Shown here in pieces: positions 41,005 through 50,076 of a stretch of 64,000 nt of DNA. This stretch comes from JAXGXJ01 sp050943595 (lineage in GTDB: Bacteria > Actinomycetota > Thermoleophilia > RBG-16-64-13): NCBI GenBank assembly GCA_050943595.1, contig JBMNPM010000005.1, positions 62,001 to 126,000 on the forward strand, given 5' to 3'. The notes beneath the pieces are model-generated. The model was not told the origin of the DNA. It saw only the letters and a list, made by a program, of their open reading frames with translations, and did not search any database. Each line of letters starts with the position of its first letter. Within the stretch, counting starts at the first letter, position 1. The position numbers and the translations under genes were made by a program.

Positions 41005-41892
41005 ATGTCTACAACCATGTTCGAATCACAGGAACGAGGGCTCCCGCTTTACCGTCGTGGTAAGGTGCGCGATGTCTATAAGCTCAGCGACGAGCATCTT
41101 TTGATCGTTGCCTGCGATCGCATATCGGCCTTCGACCATGTGCTGCCCACGCCTATCCCCGATAAGGGTCGCGTGCTAACACAGATTTCGAATTTCTTCT
41201 TCAAGCAGACCGAGCACATAATCTCGAACCACATCGTAGACCCTGATCCGGGGCCGGAGTGGTATCCCGGTCTTGATTGGTACTATGAGGACCTCGCCGG
41301 ACGGACGGTCTTGGTTCGTAATGCTCAGCCGCTGGTGATCGAGAACATCGTGCGCGGATATCTGGCGGGGTCGGGTTGGAAGGAATACCAGAGCGCGGGT
41401 ACCGTGTGTGATATCCCGCTGCCCGCCGGCCTGCGCGAGTCAGACAAGCTACCGGAGCCCATATTTACGCCGTCGACCAAGGCCGAATCCGGCCACGACG
41501 AGAACATTACCTTTGCAACGGCGGTGTCTCTGGTAGGCCGTGAGGTGGCTGAGAAGGTGCGCGACATCAGCATAGCTCTCTACGAGTTCGCGGCCGGCCA
41601 TGCTTTGGAGCGTGGGATCATAATTGCCGACACAAAGTTCGAGTTCGGTCTCCTGGACTCGGGGGAACTCATTCTCATTGACGAGATGTTTACTCCCGAC
41701 TCCTCCCGGTTCTGGCCGGCCGACTCCTATCGACCGGGCGCATCCCCACCCAGCTTTGACAAGCAGTTCGTGCGCGACTACTTGGAGTCGATCCATTGGA
41801 GTAAAGAGCCACCGGCACCGGCGCTCCCCGATGATGTTGTCCTCAGGACCACAGAAAAGTACGGGGAGGCTATGCGGCGTCTGGTTGCCTGA
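41005..41892 (+). CDS. purC: SAICAR synthase
   Basis: Joins aspartate to CAIR with ATP in purine synthesis. 295 aa with the family signatures GLPLYRRGKVRDVYKLSDEHLLIVACDRISAFDHVLP, VRGYLAGSGWKEYQSAGTV, GIIIADTKFEFGL and LIDEMFTPDSSRFWP. No other pur gene is in the window, so purC stands alone. About 265 bp precede it, with a possible TAGAAT box near 40909 but no convincing -35. GAGGAGGGGG lies 10-15 bases before the ATG. Confidence 0.97.
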   Translation: MSTTMFESQERGLPLYRRGKVRDVYKLSDEHLLIVACDRISAFDHVLPTPIPDKGRVLTQISNFFFKQTEHIISNHIVDPDPGPEWYPGLDWYYEDLAGRTVLVRNAQPLVIENIVRGYLAGSGWKEYQSAGTVCDIPLPAGLRESDKLPEPIFTPSTKAESGHDENITFATAVSLVGREVAEKVRDISIALYEFAAGHALERGIIIADTKFEFGLLDSGELILIDEMFTPDSSRFWPADSYRPGASPPSFDKQFVRDYLESIHWSKEPPAPALPDDVVLRTTEKYGEAMRRLVA

Positions 41893-41919
41893 CCAGGCTG
41901 CTGGCCACCAGGTTGCTGA

Positions 41920-43125
41920 CTATCGTCTGCGCCGGCGCGCACTCCCGTTGTAGACCAGGCGCGGTTTGGGTTTCCTGGCCACACGGTCGGGGCTGGGGAC
42001 GAGCCGCTGCATGTAGGTGAAGCCGTCGAGGTCCTTGCAGGGTAGGGTTGTCCCGAGCAGGACCTCGATGTCGCGTAGTTCGGAGGCCTGTTCCGCAGCG
42101 AGGAAACTGATGGCGGTGCCGGATGCTCCGGCCCGTGCCGTGCGGCCGATACGGTGCACATAATCTTGGGCCTGCGTAGGTAGGTCGTAGTTGATCACAT
42201 GCGATATGCGGTCGACATCGATCCCGCGGGCCACAATATCGGTGGCTACCAGTACGCGGTAGGTACCGTCCTTGAAGCCATCGAGGGCCCGCTGCCGCTG
42301 GGCTTGGGTGCGATTGGAGTGAATGGCCGCACCTCTGATGCGACTACGTTCCAAGTGGCGACAGACCCGGTCGGCCCGGTGCTTGGTGCGTGTAAACACG
42401 AGGACCCGGTCGAGGTGCTCTTTCTCGAGCAATCGTACAAGCAAATCGGTCTTCTGCATCTCGGCCACAGGATAGACGGCCTGCGCGATGGCCTCTACCG
42501 GCGTGGCGCTGGGGGCGATTTCCACTCGGGCCGGGTCGTTGAGCATAGGCGCTGCGACACGCATGACGTCCTTAGAGAGGGTGGCGGAGAACAGCATGTT
42601 CTGGCGTTTGGTGGGCAAGAGGGAGATGATGCGGCGTACGTCCGGCCAGAAACCCATATCGAGCATGCGATCGGCCTCGTCGAGCACCAGGATATCCACC
42701 TTGGAGAGGTTCACTTCCCCGCGTTCGTGGAGGTCGAGTAGGCGACCTGGGGTAGCGACCAGCACCTCAACACCTCGACGCAACTTCTTTATCTGGGGTT
42801 CGTAGCCGACGCCCCCGTAGATGGCGGCGATGCGTTGCCCGGTGTACTTCGCACAGCCTCGGGTCACTTCTTCGATCTGGCCGGCCAGTTCACGGGTGGG
42901 GGTTACGACTAGGGTGCCGATACTCTTGCGCCGTCCCATCAGCTGCAGGGCGGGAAGCATGAAGGCCGCCGTCTTGCCGGTGCCCGTCTGGGCACAGCCG
43001 AGAAGGTCGCGGCCGGTGAGAGCGAGAGGGATAGCCTGTTTCTGGATGGGGGTAGGCTCAACGTAGCCGAGGCTTTGCACAGCCTTGAGAAGGCCTGGTT
43101 GCAGGCCGAGTTCAGCGAAACTCAT
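41920..43125 (-). CDS. DEAD-box RNA helicase (RhlE-like)
   Basis: 401 aa. It has the Q motif SLGYVEPTPIQKQAIP, Walker A CAQTGTGKTAAF, the DEAD box ILVLDEADRMLDMGF, SAT motif LFSATLSKD, and the C-terminal half with VLVATDIVARGIDVDRISHVINYD and HRIGRTARAG, then a short basic tail. It unwinds RNA during ribosome assembly or decay. The ATG at 43125 is preferred (AAGGAG about 13 bases upstream); the longer frame to 43191 has no signal. Convergent with purC. Confidence 0.94.
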   Translation of the reverse strand: MSFAELGLQPGLLKAVQSLGYVEPTPIQKQAIPLALTGRDLLGCAQTGTGKTAAFMLPALQLMGRRKSIGTLVVTPTRELAGQIEEVTRGCAKYTGQRIAAIYGGVGYEPQIKKLRRGVEVLVATPGRLLDLHERGEVNLSKVDILVLDEADRMLDMGFWPDVRRIISLLPTKRQNMLFSATLSKDVMRVAAPMLNDPARVEIAPSATPVEAIAQAVYPVAEMQKTDLLVRLLEKEHLDRVLVFTRTKHRADRVCRHLERSRIRGAAIHSNRTQAQRQRALDGFKDGTYRVLVATDIVARGIDVDRISHVINYDLPTQAQDYVHRIGRTARAGASGTAISFLAAEQASELRDIEVLLGTTLPCKDLDGFTYMQRLVPSPDRVARKPKPRLVYNGSARRRRR

Positions 43126-43528
43126 GAAATATGTGGCTCCTTGCCGTGCTCCACGATGGACGCACTGCGGTTGTAGACGCAGTTGATCCAATCAAGCCTT
43201 CGGAAAAGAGCGGCGGGACAACCGTGTCTGTAATACTGCGCCTGAAGTATAACAGAACGGCCATCGAGGCCCGGTACGGCAACGATGGTAAGGGTAGGAG
43301 TCCACATATCCTTCCGGCACGGTGTGTGTTCGTTGAGGCGGCATCGGCCTGAGCGACCGCCTTAGGAGGCTGCTGAAAGCGAAGCCCCGGCCGCCGGAAC
43401 ACACTGAGCAGCACGATAGTACGTCATCGGTCGCGCGAATAGCGCTGCTATTCGGCTCCCTCCTCCCTCTATCCTTCTCTCGTGCGTGCTGATCGTGTTC
43501 CGGCGGCGAAGAGGCCGCGTCTCTTGGG
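43126..43528. other. Intergenic region with dispersed repeat
   Basis: About 400 bp between the helicase start and the end of the second solute-binding protein gene. It should contain the helicase promoter (a TATACT can be read on the minus strand near 43246-43251, without a good -35) and holds dispersed repeat D at 43362-43433. Short frames here have no family features. Confidence 0.5.
43362..43433 (+). repeat. Dispersed repeat, copy D
   Basis: Best-preserved copy: TAGGAGGCTGCTGAAAGCG, AAGCCCCGGCCGCCGGAAC, ACTGAGCAGCACGATAGTAC, GTCATCGGTCG. The same last ten bases also end copies A and C with one change or none. Confidence 0.88.
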
Positions 43529-44953
43529 CTACGAATACGTAAGGGGTTTGACCTTGGCCATGACTTTGACGTCCGGGGCGGTCACATTGCTACAGATCAC
43601 CTGCTCGAAGGGGTACTTCGTACCCTTGACCCACTGGCCGCTACAGCAGACCCCCTTGACCACATTCGGCACCGGATGAGAAGTCATCGGATCGGCGGCG
43701 TTGGCCGTATCGACTGGGACGGTGAAGTCGATGGGGCCGCAGGTGGCGACCAATTTGGTGGTCTTGATGGCGTCGACCACGCTCATCTTATCCTCGGGAT
43801 TCTTGGCCCGTTTGAAGGCATCGACTGCCCACTCGATCAGTTCATACATGACCGTTGTATTCGTGCTGACCATCTGGTTCATCTTGGTTTCGTAATCGAC
43901 AGCCAGCTCTTCAGCGGTGGCGCCGGTGATGGTGCACTTATACGGATAGGTGCGGTGCCAGCCCAGTTCGCCGATTAGGCCGTTGCCGGTGTCTCCGATG
44001 GCCATCAGAGTCTCCGGGAACATGAGCGCTATGCCGGTGCTGACCAGCTTGGGTTTGAATCCCTGCTGGTGGCTTTGCCGCCAGAAGTTGGTGAATTCGG
44101 CCGGGTTGTTGCTGCCGCAGATGATCTCACAGCCCGCCTTCTTGAACTGGGAGATCTGGGCCGTGAAGTCCTCTGCTCCGGGTGTGTACCAGGAAGGCTC
44201 CACCAGCGTATAGCCCTTAGCCTTAAAAACGGCCGGCGCAGCCTCCGGCTTCATCCAGCCGGCCGCGTTGGCATCGTTGGCGAAGAGCATCCCCACCTTC
44301 TTGTTGTTGGGGATCTGGTCAAACATGTCGACGAAGTTGATGATGGTGGTCTCCGAACCCAGCAGAATGCCGTAGGTCCACGTGAATCCCGTCTCGGGCG
44401 GCTTGCGATCGTAGTAGAAGGCCTGCCAGACACTACCGGCGCTCAGGCTGGGGCAGCCCATAGCCTCGCAGACATCCGCCGATGGGTTGACGGTATCGGG
44501 GGCGCCGGCGCTGAGGACGATATCTACCGCGTCCGTCTGGATGAGGTCGCCGGTGACGGCAGCCGCACGGTTGGTGTCGGACTGCGTGTCTTTCTTGATG
44601 AACTCGAGCGCGTGCTTCTTGCCGTCGCCGCCGACGATCCCATCTTTGAGGTACGTACTGAGACGGTCGACGGCCCAGTTGACTGATACGGCAAAGGCCG
44701 CGAGCCCACCCGTCTGAGGAGAGACTACCCCGATCTTAAGGGCGCGCCCGCCTTCGGCTCCACTGCTCACTGAGGTGGTGCCCTCGCTTGAGGTGTTCGT
44801 GGTCGCAGGCTCGTTCGTGCCGTCCTCACCATCACCACAGGCGGCCAATAAGCCGCCCAGGCCACCGCTCAGGCCCACCGCCGCACCGGTGATACCGGCG
44901 ACCTTCAGGAACTCACGTCGGCTGCACTTGTTTCCCAGCCTTTCGAACGCCAC
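43529..44953 (-). CDS. Tat-exported lipoprotein solute-binding protein, second copy (orphan)
   Basis: 474 aa, similar in length and layout to the protein at 19668. Twin-arginine signal with the lipobox LLAACGDG (CSRREFLKVAGITGAAVG), Thr/Ser spacer, then the Peripla_BP_6 fold (KIGVVSPQTGGLAAFAVSV; TQSDTNRAAAVTGDLI; QISQFKKAGCEIICGSNNPAEF). The last phrase matches the paralogue almost word for word (QFKREGVELVCGMANPAEF). No permease or ATPase gene is adjacent. Ligand unknown; a small amino acid or carboxylate would fit the family. Confidence 0.9.
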   Translation of the reverse strand: MAFERLGNKCSRREFLKVAGITGAAVGLSGGLGGLLAACGDGEDGTNEPATTNTSSEGTTSVSSGAEGGRALKIGVVSPQTGGLAAFAVSVNWAVDRLSTYLKDGIVGGDGKKHALEFIKKDTQSDTNRAAAVTGDLIQTDAVDIVLSAGAPDTVNPSADVCEAMGCPSLSAGSVWQAFYYDRKPPETGFTWTYGILLGSETTIINFVDMFDQIPNNKKVGMLFANDANAAGWMKPEAAPAVFKAKGYTLVEPSWYTPGAEDFTAQISQFKKAGCEIICGSNNPAEFTNFWRQSHQQGFKPKLVSTGIALMFPETLMAIGDTGNGLIGELGWHRTYPYKCTITGATAEELAVDYETKMNQMVSTNTTVMYELIEWAVDAFKRAKNPEDKMSVVDAIKTTKLVATCGPIDFTVPVDTANAADPMTSHPVPNVVKGVCCSGQWVKGTKYPFEQVICSNVTAPDVKVMAKVKPLTYS

Positions 44954-44999
44954 CTTTCCCTCCTATGATCGTGGACTACGTCGCTCCCCGGAGTGGGGT

Positions 45000-45053
45000 G
45001 ATATACAAAACTATACAAAACGTAACACGTATATCAAAAAAGCGATACGTATC
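45000..45053 (-). promoter_or_regulatory. AT-rich control region of the second solute-binding protein
   Basis: Just upstream of the minus-strand gene. TATACAAAAC is repeated in tandem (45002-45011 and 45012-45021), GATATAC (45000-45006) and GTATATC (45029-45035) form an inverted repeat around it, and GATACGTATC (45044-45053) is a perfect palindrome. The minus strand thus reads TGTATA twice, recalling the ATGTATATA repeats before the paralogue. Confidence 0.5.
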
Positions 45054-45192
45054 GGCCATGACTTCTATCTGAGGGCTTCTGTCTGAGCCAATGTTCTCGG
45101 CGAGACTGGGCGGAGCCGTTTGCGGGTACTGAGAATCATGTTTGCATGAGTCGGATTTTTTGCCGGTGACAAAGTCTAGTGAAGGGGTTGTT

Positions 45193-47061
45193 ATGAAGCT
45201 GACGCGTCTCGCGGATGTAGACTGGGCGAAGCTACGGGCCCGTCCGCATCATCCGTCGCCGTCCGCATGGGAGGACCATGTCTTCTACTTCGTCTTGCTG
45301 GACCGGTTCTCAGACGGTCGTGAGGATGGGTACCTCGACGTTAACGGTCGTGCTGTGGCCGGTGACACGCCTCTCATGACTCCCGCGGACCGCGGTAACG
45401 CTGTCATGACCGACGAGCAGGCTGCCGGATGGCGCGAGGCCGGCTGCGGATGGGTTGGCGGCACTCTTGCCGGTCTGACGAGCAAGATTGGCTACCTGCG
45501 GCGTTTGGGGATCACGGCATTGTGGGTGAGCCCCGTGTTTCGCCAGGTGCCGGGCTCCAATTCCTATCACGGGTACGGGATCCAGAACTTCCTCGAGGTG
45601 GATCCACATTTCGGTACGACCGAAGACCTCAAGGAGCTGGTGAAGGTGGCCCACGAGAACGGCATCTACGTCGTTCTGGATATCATCCTGAACCACACAG
45701 GAGATGTGTTCGACTACCGGCCCGATCGTTACTGGACCTCCGATGGGCACGGTGGAGGGTTTATGGATCCGCGGTGGGACGGCCGGCCGTACGAGGTGGC
45801 AGGGTTCCGGGACGGGGAGGGACTGCCGACGATCCCCTTCACCGAAATCGATGTGACCGCCACGACGTCGACCGACATCGGAGTTTGGCCTGCAGAACTA
45901 TTCGACCCGAAGACATTCACCGCTAAGGGGCGGATCGACAATTGGGACCATGACCCGGAGTTTCTCGAGGGTGACTTCTACAGCCTAAAGAACGTGGAAC
46001 TGGGCAGCGGCGAAACCGACCATTACCGTCCATCGCCGGCGCTGGCGGCATTGACGCGCGTCTACCAGTACTGGATCGGAGAGGCGGATATAGATGGCTT
46101 CCGCATCGATACCGTCAAACATATGGACCTGGGCGCGACGCGGTACTTCGCTGCAGTGATCCACGAATACGCCATGAGCCTGGGGAAAGAGAACTTTTAC
46201 CTCATCGGGGAGATCACCGGTGGCCGGGCGCGTGCGTACCGGACCCTCGAGACCACCGGTATCAACGCCGCCCTGGGCATCGACGACATACCCGACAAGC
46301 TCGAGTACGTCGTCAAGGGGTGGCGGGACCCGCGCGAATATTTTGACCTGTTCCGTAACTCACTGCTCGTCAACAAGGATTCGCACATCTGGTTCCGCAA
46401 CAAGGTAGTCACCGTCTTCGATGACCACGATCAGGTTCGCAAGGGGCGGCATAAGGCCCGCTTCTGTGCCGATGACGACGGACCCCGGCTGGCGCTTGCC
46501 GTCCTCGCACTCAACGTCACCACTCTTGGTATCCCATGTATCTATTACGGCAGCGAGCAGACCTTGGATGGCGCCGGCGACAACGACCGCTTCATCCGTG
46601 AGGCGATGTTCGGCGGTGAGTTTGGCGCGTTTGGCAGCCGTCAACGGCATGTGTTCGATGAGGACCACCCCGTCTACCGTCAACTAGCCGCTATCCTCGA
46701 GTTGCGTCGCCGACCGGAGTTCATGGGCCTGCGCCGGGGCCGGCAGTACCTCCGTGAGATCTCTACGGATGGTCTCTGTTTCGGGCTGCCGAGCCGGGTG
46801 GGGGGCCGTATGCTGTCCATCGTGCCCTGGTCGCGCATCTTCCTGGATGTCGAGACTGTCTGTGCTATTAACACCGACCCGGACAACGCCCGCACCGCAT
46901 GGGTGACTCTCGACCTTGAGTGCCATCGCGCTGGGGACACGCTCACGTGCCACTACTCCAGCGATGCTGAGCAGATTGGCACTGTGGTGGAGATCGAGCC
47001 TCGCAATGGGCACGCCGCGCGTCTGACAGTACCGGCAGCAGGTTTCGTCATCTATCAATAG
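45193..47061 (+). CDS. GH13 alpha-amylase-family enzyme (cytoplasmic)
   Basis: 622 aa, no signal peptide. The barrel begins at HVFYFVLLDRFSDG and has all four GH13 regions: DIILNHTGD, GFRIDTVKHMD (nucleophile D), IGEITGG (acid/base E) and FDDHDQ. The C-terminal 90 residues form a beta domain (CHYSSDAEQIGTVVEIEPRNGHAARLTVPAAG). It acts on alpha-glucans or maltooligosaccharides; whether hydrolase or transferase is not clear. The ATG at 45193 has GAAGGGG six bases upstream; the open frame extends 17 codons further. Links with malQ at 4463 in function, not in operon. Confidence 0.92.
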   Translation: MKLTRLADVDWAKLRARPHHPSPSAWEDHVFYFVLLDRFSDGREDGYLDVNGRAVAGDTPLMTPADRGNAVMTDEQAAGWREAGCGWVGGTLAGLTSKIGYLRRLGITALWVSPVFRQVPGSNSYHGYGIQNFLEVDPHFGTTEDLKELVKVAHENGIYVVLDIILNHTGDVFDYRPDRYWTSDGHGGGFMDPRWDGRPYEVAGFRDGEGLPTIPFTEIDVTATTSTDIGVWPAELFDPKTFTAKGRIDNWDHDPEFLEGDFYSLKNVELGSGETDHYRPSPALAALTRVYQYWIGEADIDGFRIDTVKHMDLGATRYFAAVIHEYAMSLGKENFYLIGEITGGRARAYRTLETTGINAALGIDDIPDKLEYVVKGWRDPREYFDLFRNSLLVNKDSHIWFRNKVVTVFDDHDQVRKGRHKARFCADDDGPRLALAVLALNVTTLGIPCIYYGSEQTLDGAGDNDRFIREAMFGGEFGAFGSRQRHVFDEDHPVYRQLAAILELRRRPEFMGLRRGRQYLREISTDGLCFGLPSRVGGRMLSIVPWSRIFLDVETVCAINTDPDNARTAWVTLDLECHRAGDTLTCHYSSDAEQIGTVVEIEPRNGHAARLTVPAAGFVIYQ

Positions 47062-47079
47062 CGGGCGTGTGTTCGGGAT

Positions 47080-47175
47080 ACGATCGGGGAGGCCACCCTG
47101 CCCCATGTGTTGGTCTCCAGAGCATCGGTCATCTCCGCTTCGAGGATCTCCTGCATCGTCTCGCGGACTTTGTCA
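47080..47175 (-). pseudogene. IS256-family transposase scrap
   Basis: Minus-strand translation DKVRETMQEILEAEMTDALE matches the N-terminal helix typical of IS256-family transposases (VRETVQEILEAEMTDALGA type). Only about 30 codons remain; the frame then drifts and stops at 47055. No inverted repeats or further transposase blocks were found. It lies directly after the stop of the UDG-like gene, so it marks an old insertion. Confidence 0.55.
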
Positions 47176-47793
47176 ATAGGGCGGCTGGTCCTGGAACCAG
47201 TCGCCCAAGTTGCGGAACGCCCTCCAGAAGTCACTCTTGGCCCGTTCCTCGTCAAGAGCGCCATCGATATCGGGAGTGACCAGGGCCTGACAGAACGATG
47301 TGAGATCCTGAAGAGTCCCCGGCTCCCAGGCCACGTCTCTCATTCCCGCGATCCGTTCCCTGTTGACGACCTCCAGCGTCTGTTGTCCCATGATGACCAC
47401 GATACGCGGCTGCGTGATGTGGAACTCTTCCAGCCAGTAGACGGGGCAGTTGCGGCACCCTTCTGTCTGGTCGACGTCGTGGCACTTGATCAGATTTGTC
47501 CCGTAGACCAGCAGGGGGTCCACTCCCAAGCGCTCCATGCTCTTGAGCACGGCAGTTCCCGAGCGCCCGTAGAAGGCTACTCCTTCCGTCACCTCCAAGT
47601 AGTGCGGCTGGAACTTCAAAAGCAGGATATCGGCCAGGGGATGGCCCGACCCTACAGTGGGTAAGAAGTGACCCCGGCGGCACTTACGACACTGGGCCAC
47701 ACGATGGTTGAGATCGTTGTTCTCGGCTATAGCCCGTTCTTCGAGCCTTCGATAGATCTCATTGGTTTCGCCAAGATGCGGCAGGTCTTTCAC
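47173..47793 (-). CDS. Diverged uracil-DNA-glycosylase-superfamily protein
   Basis: 206 aa resembling family 4/5 UDG proteins with an iron-sulfur cluster: cysteines at C35 and C38 (CRKC), C104 (TNLIKC) and C113/C116 (GCRNC), and ITQPRIVVIMGQQTLEVV fits the usual IxPxVIVxLG strand. But the first catalytic motif, normally GExPGxxED, reads LKFQPHYLEVTEGVAFYGRSG, and no HPS motif is seen near the C-terminus, so classic uracil excision is doubtful. It ends the inositol-lipid strand, 209 bp after the PHP fusion gene. Confidence 0.75.
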   Translation of the reverse strand: MKDLPHLGETNEIYRRLEERAIAENNDLNHRVAQCRKCRRGHFLPTVGSGHPLADILLLKFQPHYLEVTEGVAFYGRSGTAVLKSMERLGVDPLLVYGTNLIKCHDVDQTEGCRNCPVYWLEEFHITQPRIVVIMGQQTLEVVNRERIAGMRDVAWEPGTLQDLTSFCQALVTPDIDGALDEERAKSDFWRAFRNLGDWFQDQPPY

Positions 47794-48002
47794 GAATTCA
47801 CTCAGATCTGCGTCCGTTCCTGTGGGTGATTCCGTACGCCCGTCTGTTTGTGGTCGGCGGATGCGGGCACCTCGCTAGACACTATATTGGCCGAAGAGGG
47901 GAAAAGTCCTGCGGCGGCCGGGGGCGTTTCCGGCGGAAAGCCCTCGTGATTCCGGCGAGGACTTTAGCGAGTGGTCTCCTGCGTGCACCTTGCGAGTCGC
48001 TC

Positions 48003-50036
48003 TTACTCCACGGGGAGGACGCGGTCGAGAGTGGTTTGCAGCAGCTTGAGTGATTGGAGGTAGATCAGGTTCTTGTGTCTGGCTATGATGTCGGCCTCCC
48101 ATAGGGCGGCCAAGAAGCTGGTGGCGTCGTGGAAGCGCGGCATGTGTAGCAGGGCGGTACCGAGCGCCTGCAGCACGTGCGCATCGCTGCCGGCTCCGGC
48201 CACGATGTTGTACTTGGAGGCGAAACGCTCGGCACTGAGATTGAACGAGGCGAGTGCCACCTTGGCGTTGTAGATCTCGATCACATCTATACGATGCAGA
48301 TTGTCTACCAATGTCCTATAGGAAGGCGTCATCCGTAATGCATCAAAGGGATGGGGGATATAGACCAGACCTCCCTGCTCTTTGATGAGCGACAGGGTCC
48401 GGTCGAAAGTCAGCCCTTTTGGTATGAGCTCCTCCAGGAACAGACCGATGACCTCCCCCTCGGAGGTATTGATCTCTTCGGCGACGATGACGAACGGGTC
48501 CCCCTCGGCCAGGTCTCGCGCCAGCAGAGCGCCGTCGATTTCGTTGTGGTCGGCGATGGCGATGGCACCGAGACCAACTTCGCGTGCCGTCTCGAGGATG
48601 GAATCGATACTACTGGTACAGTCATGGGAGTAGCAGGAATGGACGTGGAGGTCGGCGTTGATCCAGTCGGCGCGCGTTTTGTTCAGGACGCCATGGCGTG
48701 CGCGCCGGCGGATCGGCTCTTGACCGATGCCCCGGATATGCAGTGACCGGCCGGCGACCGGTGTTTTTAGACCGGAACCGTTCCTCTCGCTGGTGGCCTC
48801 GAGCGTCTCCCGGTACACATCTACCAGTCGCGCAGCGAGCCGAGGCATGGTGAGGGCCACCGAGTCGGCTTGGGCTTTCTTAGCAATGACCTCGGAGGCG
48901 GTCGCAGGTGGGCAGAGGGCCTTCTGCACTGCTGCCTCAAGTGAGCCGGCGTCACCCGGTGAGAAGACTGCCCCCTGCCGCTCGTCGTTCAGGTGCTCCT
49001 GCACAGGGGGAAGGTCGGGCCCCACGAACGGGCATCCGCTCACCACAGCCTCAGCTATCGAAGTACACAGCCATTCTCCACCCAAATAGGGCAGAATGGT
49101 GACGGCGGCCGTTTGGTAGAGAGGAGCGAGTTCGGCGGTCGATTCGAATTCGTGAAGGACTATCCGAGAGCGTAGTCTGCGGGGGATCGCTCGCGGAAGC
49201 CAACGCTTCACCGATGGTCGATGCAGAGCCACCACCATGCGATCGAGGCTGGCAGGGAAGTCCTGGATGAGCATTCGTATGAGGGCACGGTAGGACCGCC
49301 GGTCATCCCCTCTGTAGACGTATAGGCCGGTCTGTGTGTCGCGGGTCTCCGGCTCCGTCGTGTCGTCTTGCGGGACCATGCTCGTGCCGCACGGCACTAC
49401 TTCGTAGCCCGCGGGGTAGAGTTCCGCCATCATCTGCCGGCCCTCGGCAAACGTCACCACACGTGCATCCAGGCGTGAAAAAAAGCGGTCGAGTACGGCT
49501 TGACCCAACTCGTAGGCGGCAGCGCCGACGGGGGTGAGGTGGAACGTCGCTACGACGGGACTGCGCGCTTCGCGGAGGGCGGTGAAACTCAGCGAGGGGG
49601 CCATAGGTTCGTGAACGTGGAGCAGGTCGAAGTCGCCGGCCAGCATGAGCTTCTCCAGCCGGGAAGTCACGTCTAAGGGCAGACCGATGCTGGCTACGCC
49701 TCTATTGAGTCGCACCGGGAAGCTCAGACCTACCGGGATCACGGCGATGGCGGCGGTTTGATCGAGAGGTCCGTCGTCGGAGTGAGGCAGTAACAGTTCG
49801 TCGGGAGGACCGCCGGAACGGTACTCCTCCAACAACTCCACCAGTTGCCCGCGACTACGTCGGAAAAGGGCCCGCATGCGCTTGGTATCTGCGGGATCAT
49901 CGGAGGACGTGACTATCACCGGACGGTGCCCCTGTCTCTTGAGCTCGCGGGCGAGTTCGCCTATATGGTGATTAACGGCAGCCGGGATGCTCCACGCGAA
50001 GGGCGTCACCAGGGCTATGTATAAGCTTTTCTCCAT
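48003..50036 (-). CDS. PimA-like GT4 glycosyltransferase fused to a PHP phosphoesterase
   Basis: 677 aa. Residues 1 to about 400 form a GT-B glycosyltransferase: LYIALVTPFAWSIPAAVNHHIGELARELKRQGHRPVIV, FDLLHVHEPMAPSLSFTAL (close to mycobacterial PimA) and the E-x7-E pair in GGEWLCTSIAEAVVSGCP. From about 458 on is a PHP domain with complete metal ligands: INADLHVHSCYSHD, AIADHNEIDG, VAEEINTSEGE, IPHPFD and GAGSDAH. The neighbours ino1 and a CDP-alcohol transferase make phosphatidylinositol mannoside synthesis likely; the PHP half would be a phosphatase. Start ATG 50036 or GTG 50039. Confidence 0.9.
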   Translation of the reverse strand: MEKSLYIALVTPFAWSIPAAVNHHIGELARELKRQGHRPVIVTSSDDPADTKRMRALFRRSRGQLVELLEEYRSGGPPDELLLPHSDDGPLDQTAAIAVIPVGLSFPVRLNRGVASIGLPLDVTSRLEKLMLAGDFDLLHVHEPMAPSLSFTALREARSPVVATFHLTPVGAAAYELGQAVLDRFFSRLDARVVTFAEGRQMMAELYPAGYEVVPCGTSMVPQDDTTEPETRDTQTGLYVYRGDDRRSYRALIRMLIQDFPASLDRMVVALHRPSVKRWLPRAIPRRLRSRIVLHEFESTAELAPLYQTAAVTILPYLGGEWLCTSIAEAVVSGCPFVGPDLPPVQEHLNDERQGAVFSPGDAGSLEAAVQKALCPPATASEVIAKKAQADSVALTMPRLAARLVDVYRETLEATSERNGSGLKTPVAGRSLHIRGIGQEPIRRRARHGVLNKTRADWINADLHVHSCYSHDCTSSIDSILETAREVGLGAIAIADHNEIDGALLARDLAEGDPFVIVAEEINTSEGEVIGLFLEELIPKGLTFDRTLSLIKEQGGLVYIPHPFDALRMTPSYRTLVDNLHRIDVIEIYNAKVALASFNLSAERFASKYNIVAGAGSDAHVLQALGTALLHMPRFHDATSFLAALWEADIIARHKNLIYLQSLKLLQTTLDRVLPVE

Positions 50037-50076
50037 CACGTGAAAGCCGGACCTCCGGCTCACGATCTGGGCAGAT

